DNA of 52,738 nt from Chara braunii. Its lineage: Eukaryota; Streptophyta; Charophyceae; Charales; Characeae. The stretch lies in the NCBI GenBank assembly GCA_003427395.1, contig BFEA01000108.1, forward strand, positions 1,467,979 through 1,520,716. Direction: 5' to 3'. Below the pieces are notes generated by a model. It had not been told where the DNA came from and did not search any database. It saw only the letters and a list, made by a program, of their open reading frames with translations. The translations under genes and the position numbers were made by a program. How positions within the stretch are numbered: the first letter of the stretch is position 1; each line of letters opens with the position of its first letter. This document shows positions 30,909 through 40,546 of this stretch, piece after piece.

Positions 30909-31926
30909 CCTTCTTGGCCTCAGAGGAGTTCCCCTGTTTTTCTGTCAGAGAATCAGAAGGGGCAGGAGGGGGAGGAGGGGGGGGCTGGGGGGTCCCCTTC
31001 GAGGGATTTCCCTCAGTCTCCTTCGAGATCACCGTGGGGTCAACGTGACCATTCTGTTTCTTTTGGGGCCACTTTACCTGATCTTGAGAGGGGGAAGGTG
31101 AGGCAGAGCAGTCTTTATCCCCCTCTTTGTGGAAGTGTTGTCTACACGCAGCACACCACGGGGTCTGGGCATGAACGACCTCAATCTCAACATAGCCCCC
31201 TTTCCCCATATCAATGATCAGGTAAGGTTTATAACGAATCCTTGCCCCTGGCTCCAAATCGAACCGGATGTTTACTGATTCCGGAGAGATAGGCTCGGCA
31301 AATGTTTCATGTTTCTTCAGAATAGTACCGAAGGCTTCCTTGACTGTCGCTGCCACGTATGGAAGGGCAGCCACAGGAACATACATGCAACGAATCCAAA
31401 AAAATCTAAAACGATGAGCCTCTCTCCATGCAAATAAGGCACTCTCTGACATCCAAGGACGAAAGGAGATCTTATAGGTTTTATTATCAAGTTTGACTAG
31501 ATCTTCTTTCTTCCTAAGGAGCCACTGAGCAATCTTCTTATCTGATGCCACGTAGGTGGAGAGGTTTAATCCTTCATTGTGGAACACCCCCCTCTTAGGT
31601 GGGGCATCAGCAGTCCCACTTCTAGCCCAAGCATTCTCATAAACACGGGTCAATCGGATTTTGACCTTCACCGGCAGGGATTTGGCGTCCTCACCAAAAA
31701 AAATCGACACAGCATTCTCTGTCAGCCACTCTTCCTGAATCGCATAGAGGTCAGGGTTAACAACCACACGAACAAATTCCTCCCCTACCTCTACGCTCTT
31801 TGCTGTCAATCCCTCAGGAAGAAGGCCTTCCGTGTAGCAGGCCGCTATGATCCCTTTAAGTCGGTCTTTCTCGCTCTGGGAAGACGAAGTCTCCCCTGGC
31901 GGATTTGAGGGAACCGAGGCCGCCAT
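30775..31926 (-). CDS. LINE ORF1: DUF4283-like RNA-binding protein with zinc knuckle
   Basis: A 383-codon frame starting Met-Ala-Ala-Ser-Val-Pro. Residues about 30-215 fit the DUF4283 domain of plant L1 ORF1: Ile-Phe-Phe-Gly-Glu near 75, Trp-Leu-Leu-Arg-Lys near 135 and Phe-Arg-Pro-Trp-Met near 155, then Phe-Phe-Trp-Ile-Arg. A zinc knuckle Cys-Ala-Ala-Cys-...-His-...-Asp-Cys lies near 259-274. A Pro-rich linker (run of eight Pro) and Asn/Lys-rich sequence follow before the frame is lost. ORF1 proteins coat the element RNA in cis. The start is supported by being the first ATG after the leader. Confidence 0.85.
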   Translation of the reverse strand: MAASVPSNPPGETSSSQSEKDRLKGIIAACYTEGLLPEGLTAKSVEVGEEFVRVVVNPDLYAIQEEWLTENAVSIFFGEDAKSLPVKVKIRLTRVYENAWARSGTADAPPKRGVFHNEGLNLSTYVASDKKIAQWLLRKKEDLVKLDNKTYKISFRPWMSESALFAWREAHRFRFFWIRCMYVPVAALPYVAATVKEAFGTILKKHETFAEPISPESVNIRFDLEPGARIRYKPYLIIDMGKGGYVEIEVVHAQTPWCAACRQHFHKEGDKDCSASPSPSQDQVKWPQKKQNGHVDPTVISKETEGNPSKGTPQPPPPPPPAPSDSLTEKQGNSSEAKKDGSNQNPNPLYQGDRGDGCYSEIQPLFTKGYPEKEKEEQEIRSQ

Positions 31927-32385
31927 GACGGAATGAGGTCGGCGAAGAGCAAATGGGCGAAAGCTTCAACCCACACTTAAGTTGACAGAAATACAAGCAA
32001 ATTTTCTAATATCTAATACCTCAATAAATAGGGATAAGTCTCAGTCATAGGTCCCAGGAGAATAGAGGAAGGGATTACCACCAGTCCACGATTGAAATCC
32101 AAGCTCATTCCTCTTCTTCCGAGATGTCGGCACTTCCTTCCTTCCCCAACCCACTCACCTCTAACAGGAGGTATATATGGCGAAGTGTCCCCAGGAGAGA
32201 TAATCAAGGATTAGCCGGACGGAGCCGGGGGCGTTGACCGAAGAGGCGCTAATCGTAACCCTAAACCACAATTAGCGCTGAGCGCCGCCGAAGCGGCGGT
32301 TAGCGCCGCGGAATTAGTGCACGAAATAGCCCTACCCGGTAACGGCCTGCACTGTTTTGGCGCGAAGCTTTGTGCCTGCGCTTCC
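31927..32385 (-). promoter_or_regulatory. LINE 5' untranslated region
   Basis: A leader of about 459 bp upstream of ORF1, in the place where L1 elements carry an internal promoter. Around 32271-32316 it has nested palindromes: AATTAGCGC ... GCGCCGCC-GAA-GCGGCGGTTAGCGC ... AATTA. No TATA-like element was assigned. Confidence 0.5.
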
Positions 32386-32432
32386 TGTTGAGAGTTTAAG
32401 CCTCCTGAAGTATCGTGAAATTGAGGGCCTCA

Positions 32433-32629
32433 CCCAAGAGCCTAGCTCAGTGGGGACCACACCCATGAACTGTTGAAAATACAGACCAGAGTTCGAATCC
32501 AGATGAGGATGGAACTTGATAAGTGAAGTTGTAAAACGAACTATTTGTGAATTGCCTGGGGCCAGTCAGCTCTCAAGGTAGGTCGCCCTTTCAAAAAAAA
32601 AAAAAATAAAAAAAAAAAAAATAATAAAA
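32433..32629 (+). mobile_element. tRNA-derived SINE with target-site duplication
   Basis: The A box TAGCTCAGTGGG (32443-32454) and B box AGTTCGAATCC (32490-32500) match the RNA polymerase III promoter consensus and are spaced as in a tRNA gene. The unit ends with an A-rich tail (32593-32629). AATTGAGGGCCTCA occurs at 32419-32432 and again at 32630-32643, directly flanking the insert, which proves retroposition. The body after the tRNA-like head is about 90 bp and not recognised. Confidence 0.9.
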
Positions 32630-32871
32630 AATTGAGGGCCTCAACCCTGATAGGCATTGTAATCATGCCATGAATGTCAGCTATGATGATTCTGACTGAG
32701 AATTCAACCTGAGAATTCGGTTTTTGGGTGTGTCCCAACCGCGCGCGGCAGGACCTGAGCAGCCCCACTTCCACCTGGCCTGATGCTCCCGCATTGCCAC
32801 GGGTGGGTTAGCAAGCTACCAGCGTTGACTGGCCCTGACCATCCTCCTCAGGTCACCAAAAGTGAGAGTAC

Positions 32872-32940
32872 CGGGACTAGAATCGAGCACCTATGCAATG
32901 CCACTCAGGCATGAAACCTACTGAGCCATTCTTTAGAAGG
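32872..32940 (-). other. tRNA-like SINE head
   Basis: On the minus strand TGGCTCAGTAGG fits the A box exactly and GCTCGATTC about 45 bp later approximates a B box. No A tail or flanking duplication was seen, so it may be a truncated SINE or tRNA relic. Confidence 0.5.
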
Positions 32941-33296
32941 CTCAAAAGTTGCTTAGGTCCCCAAAGTGTTGCCATCACCATGGCTCCAACCCAAAACTCC
33001 ATCCTGATAAAACTCGCGTAGTCACTGGGGGAGAAGGATTCCATTTCTTAGCACATGAAGGTCTCCACCTTGGCAAAGGCTTCTTTTTTTTTTTAAACAA
33101 AAAAAAACGCCAGAGGCTCACACAGGCTTTTAAATAGTTTACGGAGGGATGCAAGCTTGGTGTATGGATGTCGGCTCATAGAGTCATAGATGATGTCTCC
33201 AGTTTTGTTAAATATAAGTCTTAGATGGCAAGGGAGAGATAGAGACCGAAAGCATCAAGCATCAAGGTGACTCATCCTGGCACATTATAAAGGGTT

Positions 33297-33363
33297 GAGG
33301 CCAGGGACCTCACAATTCAACCCGGTGTTATCCCGGCAGCATCAGCCGGTTTAGCTTATAAAA
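33297..33363 (-). repeat. S2 repeat, copy 2
   Basis: Minus strand: ATAAGCTAAACCGGCTGATG, GGGATAACACCGGGTTGAA, TTGTGAGGTCCCTGGCCTC. Closely similar to the S2 part of the LINE tail and to 50337-50399. AAGCTAAACCGG matches 11 of 12 positions of an A box; GGTTGAATTG is a weak B box. Confidence 0.75.
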
Positions 33364-34772
33364 CCAACACATATCAAAGCTCAGTTACCCATTTCCACTC
33401 CCTCCCAATCCAATAATCTCTACATGTATCTTCTACTCTACCTTATTCGAGACTATCAATTCCCCTCCCCTACCTAACTCAGAAACCGCCGATTCCCTTC
33501 CCTTATTACATTACCTTGTTCCAGCCCCTACACAGCTACCCTCTCAGAGGCCTAAAACTGGCCTCCCCGAACCTACGCGGTTCGGCTTGAAGCAACTATC
33601 TCTCTAAACACCCTATTACTATGGGAGTTTGCCCCCTTCTTCGAGGCTGAAAACCGATAGACCAGGTAAAGCATCAAGGATTTTGGAAGCCTTTGAAAGA
33701 GATTGTAATGACAGCCATTTGAAATTGGAGCGTACCAACACTGATTCACAGTGGCAGTACCTGTGTTGTCGGTTGCTGGTTGGGCAGAAGCCGACGAAAG
33801 TCTTCTGTCAGGCCACTCATAAGAACCAGGACTTTCTTTTGAATGGGGGGGAGATCGTGTTTCAAAATCTGTCGTGCCGGATTTTAATTCGTATTGAAGG
33901 AAGATGCAAAATATGGCTGTGATATCGTCATTTCTGCATAGGGCAAAAGCCATGATGGGAACCTTACCTGCCGGTGAGGCGCCTTTCCTGTGGGCTTTAA
34001 AGCACCAGTACACCACATATCGGCCCGCGGGTGTCAGCATGAAACCCGCACCACTTCGGAGGCTGCCGAATTTTTTTTTTCAACGGCGGGCCTGGCCGCG
34101 CGACACCTCCGAGTCTTGCTTCTGGCGACAAAACTTTCTGCAAGGCTGGGGCCGTGTACTAGCGGTTTAAAGATGGAGCTTCGGCGAAGGGATTTTCCCG
34201 ACTTCTACTTCGACCAGGCCCTGACCAGCTTCAATATTAAAATTGGAGGGGTCTGGGACTGCTGGGTTCGTTGTCTCAACCATTTGGTCCGCTAAGCTAT
34301 GTCTACTGCGATGCTGTTGGGCCCCTACTTCCTCTAGGCCTCTTTTTCTCGCTGCTTTTTTTGGTCCGAGTCTAGCGGTAACTTTGTAAAAAAAAAAAAA
34401 GCTATTATAAGTATAGTCCTTTCACTGTTAACCTATGTCTTACGCTCTTAGCCGTGCCCTTTCTACCCCTGAGGATGACCGGGACTGGTGGACCTGTCGA
34501 AACATGTGTCGGGTTACATATCGCCACTGAGCTTCACGTCTATGACCTTTTTGCCATCTTTACTGTTTTGGCTGGTGTTTCATGTAATATTATCAAGCCA
34601 GCTTGCGCTCGGGGGATTTTTTTCTGGTCCTCTTGTGCGTCTCTTCTCCCACTTCTCTTTTGCATGGTCTCGGTGGATATCCATATCTGCTCCCATAGGC
34701 TTGTCAGCAGAGTTGCTGACGTTGAATAGCTAATTTATTTCTTGGGGCAACGGCACCTGAGTCATAGGTATA

Positions 34773-34837
34773 GTTTAGAATAGGCAAAAAAAAAAACTCT
34801 AGGCAGGTCTACCACGGCCCACGTTTAGAATAGGCAA
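34773..34837. repeat. 15-bp direct repeat around a 35-bp insert
   Basis: GTTTAGAATAGGCAA at 34773-34787 and 34823-34837. The sequence between begins with an A run, the wrong side for a simple plus-strand retroposon. Confidence 0.8.
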
Positions 34838-35074
34838 GTATAACTCAGACCGGTGCTTGGGGCATGGTCAGTGTTTGGTTGGGCAGTTTCGTCAATGTGT
34901 GGACAGGTTCCTTTCCCGTCCCCGGCCGGTCTACTTTATTCGAGACGTTGGGTGGGTGGGGGAAACCCCACGCTCCCAATCGTTTGGGACCGGCAGCCAA
35001 CATTCCCATTGGCCCGTTCACGTTCCCGTGGACAAAAAAAAACAAAACATCCCGTGAGTTCATAGCCAATTCGC

Positions 35075-35079
<5 letters not shown>

Positions 35080-35147
<68 letters not shown>
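35080..35147. repeat. (CT)n microsatellite
   Basis: About 34 CT units, followed by a pyrimidine tract and a C run to 35215. Several open frames here on both strands are artefacts of this repeat. Confidence 0.95.
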
Positions 35148-35151
<4 letters not shown>

Positions 35152-35436
35152 TCCCTCCCCCTCTCTTTCTTTTTTTTTTTTTCTTTCCCTCCCCCCCCCC
35201 CCCCCCCACCCCCTCCCCAGGGCGCTCGTGACCTTGCCCTCCCCCTCCCCGCAGCAGTCCCATCTTCCCCCATGTGCACAACGGACCTTCATTTTGGCTG
35301 AACCTGGCTGGAAAGATTACTTGTGCTGCGTACCAGGGAGGACTACGGGATGCAGATGGGCGCGTCTTCTCGTCTGTGTGCAAGAACCAATATGATTGGA
35401 TGTGTAAAAAAGAAAAACGCCAAAAAGAAAGAGAGA

Positions 35437-35521
35437 NNNNNNNNNNNNNNNNNNNNNNNNNNNNNNNNNNNNNNNNNNNNNNNNNNNNNNNNNNNNNNNN
35501 NNNNNNNNNNNNNNNNNNNNN
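35437..35521. other. Assembly gap (85 N)
   Basis: Unknown bases between a GA-rich left edge and a (CA)n right edge (35522-35537), probably an unresolved microsatellite. Confidence 0.98.
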
Positions 35522-35667
35522 CACACACACACACACAAAAGATGGGAAAAAAGAGGGGAAAACGAACGCACACACTGGCAAGTCGACAGGAGCAGGTTCA
35601 CTCACTCAAACAGCTTTTTGGAGTCACTTCTGGTCCAGAATGTTATTATGAAATCAGTATATCTCAC

Positions 35668-36044
35668 CTTAGGACATGCAAGCACTCGAAGCTGACGGTA
35701 TCAAATATCCGCACTGTTGCATCACCCGAGGTAGTCGCAAGTAACCTTCCATATGGGGAAAAGGCAACCCTCTTCACCTCTCCTGAATGATCCGTTAGGA
35801 CAGCGAGCGGTTGCCCCATACGGATATCCCAGACCATGCAAGTTGTGTCATCGCTTCCTGTCGCAAGGTAGTACCCTGAGTCATCCATGTCAACGCCAAT
35901 GACATCTTCATTATGCCCCTCTAGAGTCTGAACGTCTTGTCCTGTCCGCGGATCCCAGAGTTTAGCTGACCAATCAAATGATGCAGTTGCAACCAATCTC
36001 CCACGTGGCTGGAAACACACCCCATACACGACGTTCACATGCCC
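35668..36044 (-). CDS. Internal exon of a WD40-repeat protein
   Basis: Minus-strand exon bounded by a good acceptor (TTTCCACAG before 36044) and donor (CTAAG, then GTGAGAT at 35667-35661). It encodes three WD40 repeats: Gly-His-Val-Asn...Ser-Ala-Lys-Leu-Trp-Asp, Gly-His-Asn-Glu-Asp...Cys-Met-Val-Trp-Asp, and Asp-His-Ser-Gly-Glu...Thr-Val-Arg-Ile-Phe-Asp, each with the Gly-His and Trp/Phe-Asp ends. No stop interrupts it. WD40 repeats build a beta-propeller for protein-protein contacts; the partner and pathway are not evident. The gene must have more exons because a propeller needs about seven blades; they were not found within the window. The gap at 35437-35521 lies in the downstream intron. 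Confidence 0.85.
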
Positions 36045-37835
36045 CTGTGGAAATCATACACGTTATTCGAACTTAGCCGACATGGCAAAATCTGCAAAGT
36101 GAACTTGAGCATACACATTTGCCATAATAAGAGGAAGGAAGAGGCGGACAAAAACAGAGAGTGAGAGGAAGAATAAGAAAAGATCGGACACAGGAACAGA
36201 GAGATATTGAAAGAGCAGGCATCCTTGGTCCAGGGGCATCCTTCAAATACTGCAGACAAGAGCATTCGCCCAGCAGCATTTCGCATCAACCAACATTTCA
36301 AGGAACCCCACTGGGGTGCTCTGTACCGGGCTGGCGGAAGCCCACCCCCAGCAAAACCAAGGCACGCCATCTGCCATGTTGCAGATCCATTTTGTAGGTG
36401 CTGACCATATCCAGGCCTCTTCCTTATTCCCGTAAGGACTTTGCTGCTGCAGCAGCATGAATCCTTCACGGGGCTCAGACTCTCAGTACGACTGTCCATG
36501 TTCGGTCTATGACATGGCAGGACAGAATCGTGAATATGTTTGCTAATGCTGCTTTGATTCGAGATTTATCCATGAAAGGCCAGACCTGGTCGCGTCCCCA
36601 GGTAGCTAGCACAGGGACAGTTTTGAAATTTTGCTGCTTTGATTCAAACTTTCTTTAGGGTATGTTGGAAGTGGCAGACCAAGGGGCAAAACAAGCGTCT
36701 TCAAACCAGAGGGATTTTTTTTCAGTCCTGACAGCTGTTAACCCGCCACTATGTCAGAGGGTGTGCTTTACGAGGCTACGCAGCGTTGCGCACCGAAGTA
36801 AAAAATATTAACCGGCACTGATGCTCTTCTCTTTTTCCTCATTTCAGCTGGTGCGCCAGCCATTTTGGTCCAGTAGCTCGAACACCCGCAACTTTTGAAA
36901 ATATGCCTGGGGCGAACAGTGGTCGTTCAAAGAAAGTACCCCAGGTACCAGGCAAGAATCATGGCTTGCACAGTCCCATACCCCTGTTCTTTTTCCTCAA
37001 ATCGAACACACGATCAATAAAACTGGTTGTGGTTGCCGTAAACACTGTCATAGTGACCAACCCTCCTCAACGTAGGAGCATCTGTTTGTATTCGTACCTT
37101 CCCAGAAACTAAACCCTCTCTGGGAAAGGTTGAACCACGCCCGTGGAGGACAGTTGGGTGAGGTCGCATCCCCATGGTGAAACTGCGGCGTGCAGAGCTT
37201 CCGATAGGCAATTTATAGGAGACTGGCCAAACAGGTTATGTTTCTCTCAACGCCAACTCCCTTTCAGTCCAAAGAAGGTCGCACTCATCTACGAGTTGCA
37301 ATCAACAAGGTTAGGGTTCAATATAAGAGCCCACTTACGAATTCTTATATTGTCCAGGTTCATTCACACTTTTCAGTAAGAATCAATGTTCCCCCCCCCC
37401 CCTCCTCTTCTCCTTTCTCCCGATGTTGGATTCGTCGGCCCAGTGGGCTCCGCACCGCCCGGTGGCGATGTCCACAGTGCCTGGTTGCTGATGTCCACAG
37501 GGCCTGGTCTGCCATGCTCCGGGCCCGGCCTAGGACAGGCGTTTGTGCCTTTTTTGCGAATTAAAAACAACAGCCGTCATGTGCCTGCCGAGTGATGTTT
37601 TATTTGCCTTTTCTAACTATAGCGGCGTGGAGGCTGCGATGTGATGTTTTTTCTGCCTATTTAAAACTGAAAAGGTGACTCGGGAGCAGTTTTCCCTTAT
37701 TTTTTTCATGTGTTATTTTATGAGTTTCTGTTAATTGAGGGAGAGCATCTTCTTTTTTTGCGTAGAACTTCGAGTCACAGATACCACTTTGGGAGGTGAT
37801 AAGAGCAGCCTCCCTACGTGGGTCCCCGGTTGAAG
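36045..37835. other. Upstream intron of WD40 gene and unassigned sequence
   Basis: The first part must be intron of the WD40 gene. The minus-strand open frame at 36035-36499 runs through the acceptor site and has no recognised domain. Its first 60 residues are not obviously WD40, so I do not claim an exon. The repeat at 36845-36900 is related to 24105-24165. A C run lies at 37388-37402. Confidence 0.45.
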
Positions 37836-37901
37836 GCTCCATCTATTGGTGGGGAGCTGCACCTGCTGGAAACCGGGTCCAGAAACCGGGTCCAGCGTCC
37901 C
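37836..37901 (-). repeat. S1 repeat, copy c
   Basis: Minus strand: GGGACGCTGGACCCGGTTTC, then an internal 14-bp duplication of CTGGACCCGGTTTC, then CAGCAGGTGCAGCTCCCC and a GGAGC end. Stem GCTGGA/TCCAGC can form with the outer pair. Confidence 0.8.
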
Positions 37902-37906
37902 TCATA

Positions 37907-38640
37907 TTACAGGACATATCTATGACTGACAAATGTTTGGACAACTGACATAAGGTGGCAGAGTTCGCTGTCCTTCCTGTTGCCTACCCCCCCGAGGCGT
38001 GGTGAGGGCAGGTGTACCCGACTTGAGGTGGCAGGGCTGTTTGGGCCCTTCGTGTTTGCTGATGACAGGGAGTAGTGAGGTCGGTGCCGGCTGCGGCCGT
38101 TGGGAGTCTTTGCAGAGTGAAAGGTGAGGTTTCCCCCCCTTTTAGCCCCTGTACCAAGGGGAGTGTGGCCACCATTCCCATCTGCTATCATGTAGTTGTA
38201 GTCTTCCGTGGGTGGCTTTCGACCTTCCGCTGTCCTCCTTGTATGCACTCCCAGAACCTCATGTTTCTTAGTCACATCTTCTGTTCGCAGCCAGGAGGCT
38301 GCACTTGTGTGGGTTCCATTTCTGCCGTTTCATTTCTTTCTATTTCGGTAAGGTCGTGCAGTACAGCTTCACCAGGACGGGTTCGTTTGGGGTCTCCGAC
38401 AGCAGAAAATAGGGTCTGGTCGCAGTTGTCCTGAAGACCGGTCGTAGGGCAGGTTATCTTGTCAAGGTCGTTGCAATTTAGTATAGGACGCCGTCCATTG
38501 TTTCCCTTCTGAGGGATAGAGTTTTTTCCCATTGCAAACTGGAGGCAGGTGATAGGGGTCTGAGCGGGTGATTTGAGTCTCGGTCGTTTCCGCTTTTGTT
38601 TTTTTTCTCTTCTACTGCATCTTCCCAGAAATACAGTATC
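37907..38640 (-). pseudogene. Possible coding remnant, unknown
   Basis: On the minus strand a hydrophilic frame runs from before Lys-Arg-Lys-Arg-Pro-Arg-Leu-Lys-Ser-Pro (about 38590) through ATG 38532 to 38272; after a one-base frame change a second frame runs to 37907. Composition looks protein-like (Asn/Asp/Thr/Pro rich, few hydrophobic runs). The basic Lys-Arg-Pro-Arg-Leu patch resembles the disordered part of the LINE ORF1. It could be a LINE ORF1 relic or chance; no domain is recognised. Confidence 0.3.
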
Positions 38641-38921
38641 AAAGCGTTCTGCTGTTTACTGCGCCCAAGTAATGAAATCTAGAACGGACTGCCCTGCCTC
38701 GTTGGCAGGGCTTACTAAGAAAAGAAAAGAAAAAAAAGAAACTCATTGACTTTTGGGAAAAAAAAGAAGAAAAAACGCACTTACCTTTGCCCCGAGAGCT
38801 GTGGAGATCGAGGGTCTTGCTCTGCTACTAACCAAATGTGCAACATGAGCAATAGTCTGGTAGAACACAGGTAGATACTATGTTCTTCTCTCAAATTCTT
38901 TCTCGCCTTTCACTACCTTCC

Positions 38922-39236
38922 TGTAGCGGACCCACCAGGTGTGGTGCTCCGCTAGTGGTAGAGATGGAGATGGACGAAGAAGGGGGGAGCGAGATGGCAC
39001 AACGCAGCTCCCCACGCAAGACTCCAACGCACGTACTCCAAATGTGCAAGTGAAGAATGAGGACGAAACAGACAACTGCTAGGGTATACCCCAGCGGACT
39101 GACTGGATTGGACTGGACTGGCTGGTACCGACAGAGGTACCGGCCTGGACTGGACTGGAGTGCCCCCGAATAGAACACAGGCCTGTGAGAACAGGCCAGG
39201 GGGCTGGTCTCACAGGCCAACCAGAGGTCCGCTACA
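38922..39236. repeat. LTR-like unit with short terminal inverted repeats
   Basis: It begins TGTAGCGGAC and ends GTCCGCTACA, a perfect 10-bp inverted terminal repeat with the TG...CA ends of LTRs. Inside are GGACTGGACT repeats and an 11-bp perfect hairpin (GGCCTGTGAGA/TCTCACAGGCC). It lies 1.3 kb downstream, in element sense, of the Ty3/gypsy fragment 40547-41872. I see neither a 5-bp target duplication nor a polypurine tract, so LTR status is provisional. Confidence 0.5.
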
Positions 39237-40546
39237 CGATCCTGGGCCTGTGATGGATCGCCTAGATGCAAACACGCTTCCGCCAAGAAGCGGAACTCTA
39301 CCAAAGAAAAAGAAAACCTGAGTAGTCTAGGATGCGGAGTAAGCTCCATGCTGAGTCCATGCGATGCAACCTAGGATAGAAAATGTCACAAAACAGCAAT
39401 GTCACAGCTAACAGCCTCAGTGAAAGCAAAAACAACTAACTAGCATACATGTCCTAGGAAAGCACATGTCCTAGGAAAGCAAAAGCAACTATATAGCATA
39501 CATGTCCTAGGAAAGCAGAAAGTAGTGACAACTAGATCCTAGAATGTTGGAGGCAGTAGCCTCAGTCTGGGAACAACTGACTAGTGTATAAGTCCTAAGA
39601 ACAGCAAAAGCAGAACAGCTAAATCCTAGAAATGTCAGAGGCAGTAGCCTTAGTTTGAGAGCAACAAAGCAACAACAAGTCACTCATATGTCACAGGAGA
39701 AGTGTGTCGCAAACGAAAGGGTGGGATGGTCTCTGAGGGTGGCGAATGCAGCCTAGGGGTCGAAAACTCCTAAGGGCATCCACACATAGTGACAGGGGGA
39801 AACACATGTCATCAGGCTCAATGAGGGTAGGGAACTGGGAGCGAATAGAACCAATGACCCTAACAGATAGACCATCAGGGCGGGTAATGCTCGACTAAGG
39901 GGTGACCGCTATGGAGGGTCGACCATGCAAGGGAACAAGGGAGCCTAGTATACTGGGCGCACCTACATGAAGCATGCGGGGCTGCCTAACTAGGGCGTGA
40001 GGGTCGACGAAGGGTAGAAAAATGATGGGTAAGGGAATCATGCAAATGACTCCTAAAGTGAGGGAAGTCGGAGCTAGATCCGTAAGATGGGAAGCGAGGG
40101 CAACGCTACGGTCCCGATCCCTATGCGTATACCAAGGGAGAGCCCAACTCAGAGGAACCCAAGTAAAGGGAGACCATCATGCGACACAAGCAGGGTACTG
40201 TACAGGGTAAAGTGATAAGAGAGTGGCGACGTCTGAAGTAGGCAGAGCTGATCGTGACGAAGTCCATGAAGCTGCCGATGACGTCCACGATGAGAAGTCC
40301 GGAATGCCGTCGAGAAAGAGCCGCAACGTCGACGAGCGGAAGTAGCAAAACTGGAGTGGATGGAGTACTGAGAAGTCAAGGACATGGGAAGGTAAGTCAG
40401 AGTCAATCGTCGTATCGAGCAGGACGACGACGAGTGCGCTGTGGACGCTCAGAAGCATCCGGCTGCTGCTGAAGGTCTGCCTCAGATGGAGCAGGCTCGA
40501 CTTCAGCGGTCTCCTCAGCCGGGGGGGAAGGAGGAGGGTCAGTGGG
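39237..40546. other. Non-coding 3' flank of fragment 3
   Basis: Between the LTR-like unit and the end of the integrase frame. Long antisense frames at 40149-40854 are shadows of the integrase. Otherwise only minisatellite-like repeats. Confidence 0.5.
39365..39680. repeat. Degenerate minisatellite-like repeats
   Basis: ATGTCCTAGGAAAGCA recurs three times between 39445 and 39518, and CAGTAGCCTCAGTCTG/CAGTAGCCTTAGTTTG recur at about 39555 and 39640, each in a longer imperfect unit. Non-coding. Confidence 0.65.

Larger units (their letters stand above)
24418..32385 (-). mobile_element. Near full-length L1-type LINE
   Basis: On the minus strand: 5' leader (32385-31927), ORF1 with DUF4283-like domain and zinc knuckle, a second ORF, ORF2 with AP-endonuclease, RT and C-terminal zinc finger, and a 3' leader ending in an A tail (T run at 24418-24443). 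The repeat TGTTGAGAG(TTT) flanks it at 24409-24417 and 32386-32394, a likely 9-12 bp target-site duplication, so both ends are probably present. ORF1 is frameshifted and isolated N bases lie in ORF2. The element would retrotranspose by target-primed reverse transcription. Confidence 0.9.
32644..35078. other. Mostly gene-free stretch with short repeats
   Basis: Apart from the SINE head and S2 copy listed, there is no recognised gene. Contains A runs at about 33080-33107 and 34388-34400, and a 15-bp direct repeat (34773-34787 and 34823-34837). Open frames at 33573-34040 and 34454-34729 lack any family motif. Confidence 0.45.

Noticed and set aside
34773-34837. Small retroposon between direct repeats
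   Set aside because: The A run is next to the left repeat, the wrong end for its orientation, and the insert is only 35 bp.
35060-35605. Long open frames through the CT repeat and gap
   Set aside because: Produced by dinucleotide periodicity and N bases; repetitive Ser/Leu or Arg/Glu translation.
36035-36499. Upstream exon or 154-codon gene
   Set aside because: The frame crosses the WD40 acceptor site and has an intron-like Phe/Leu/Ser-rich end; no domain.
39365-39680. CRISPR-like repeats
   Set aside because: Repeats are irregular in length and spacing, and the genome is eukaryotic.
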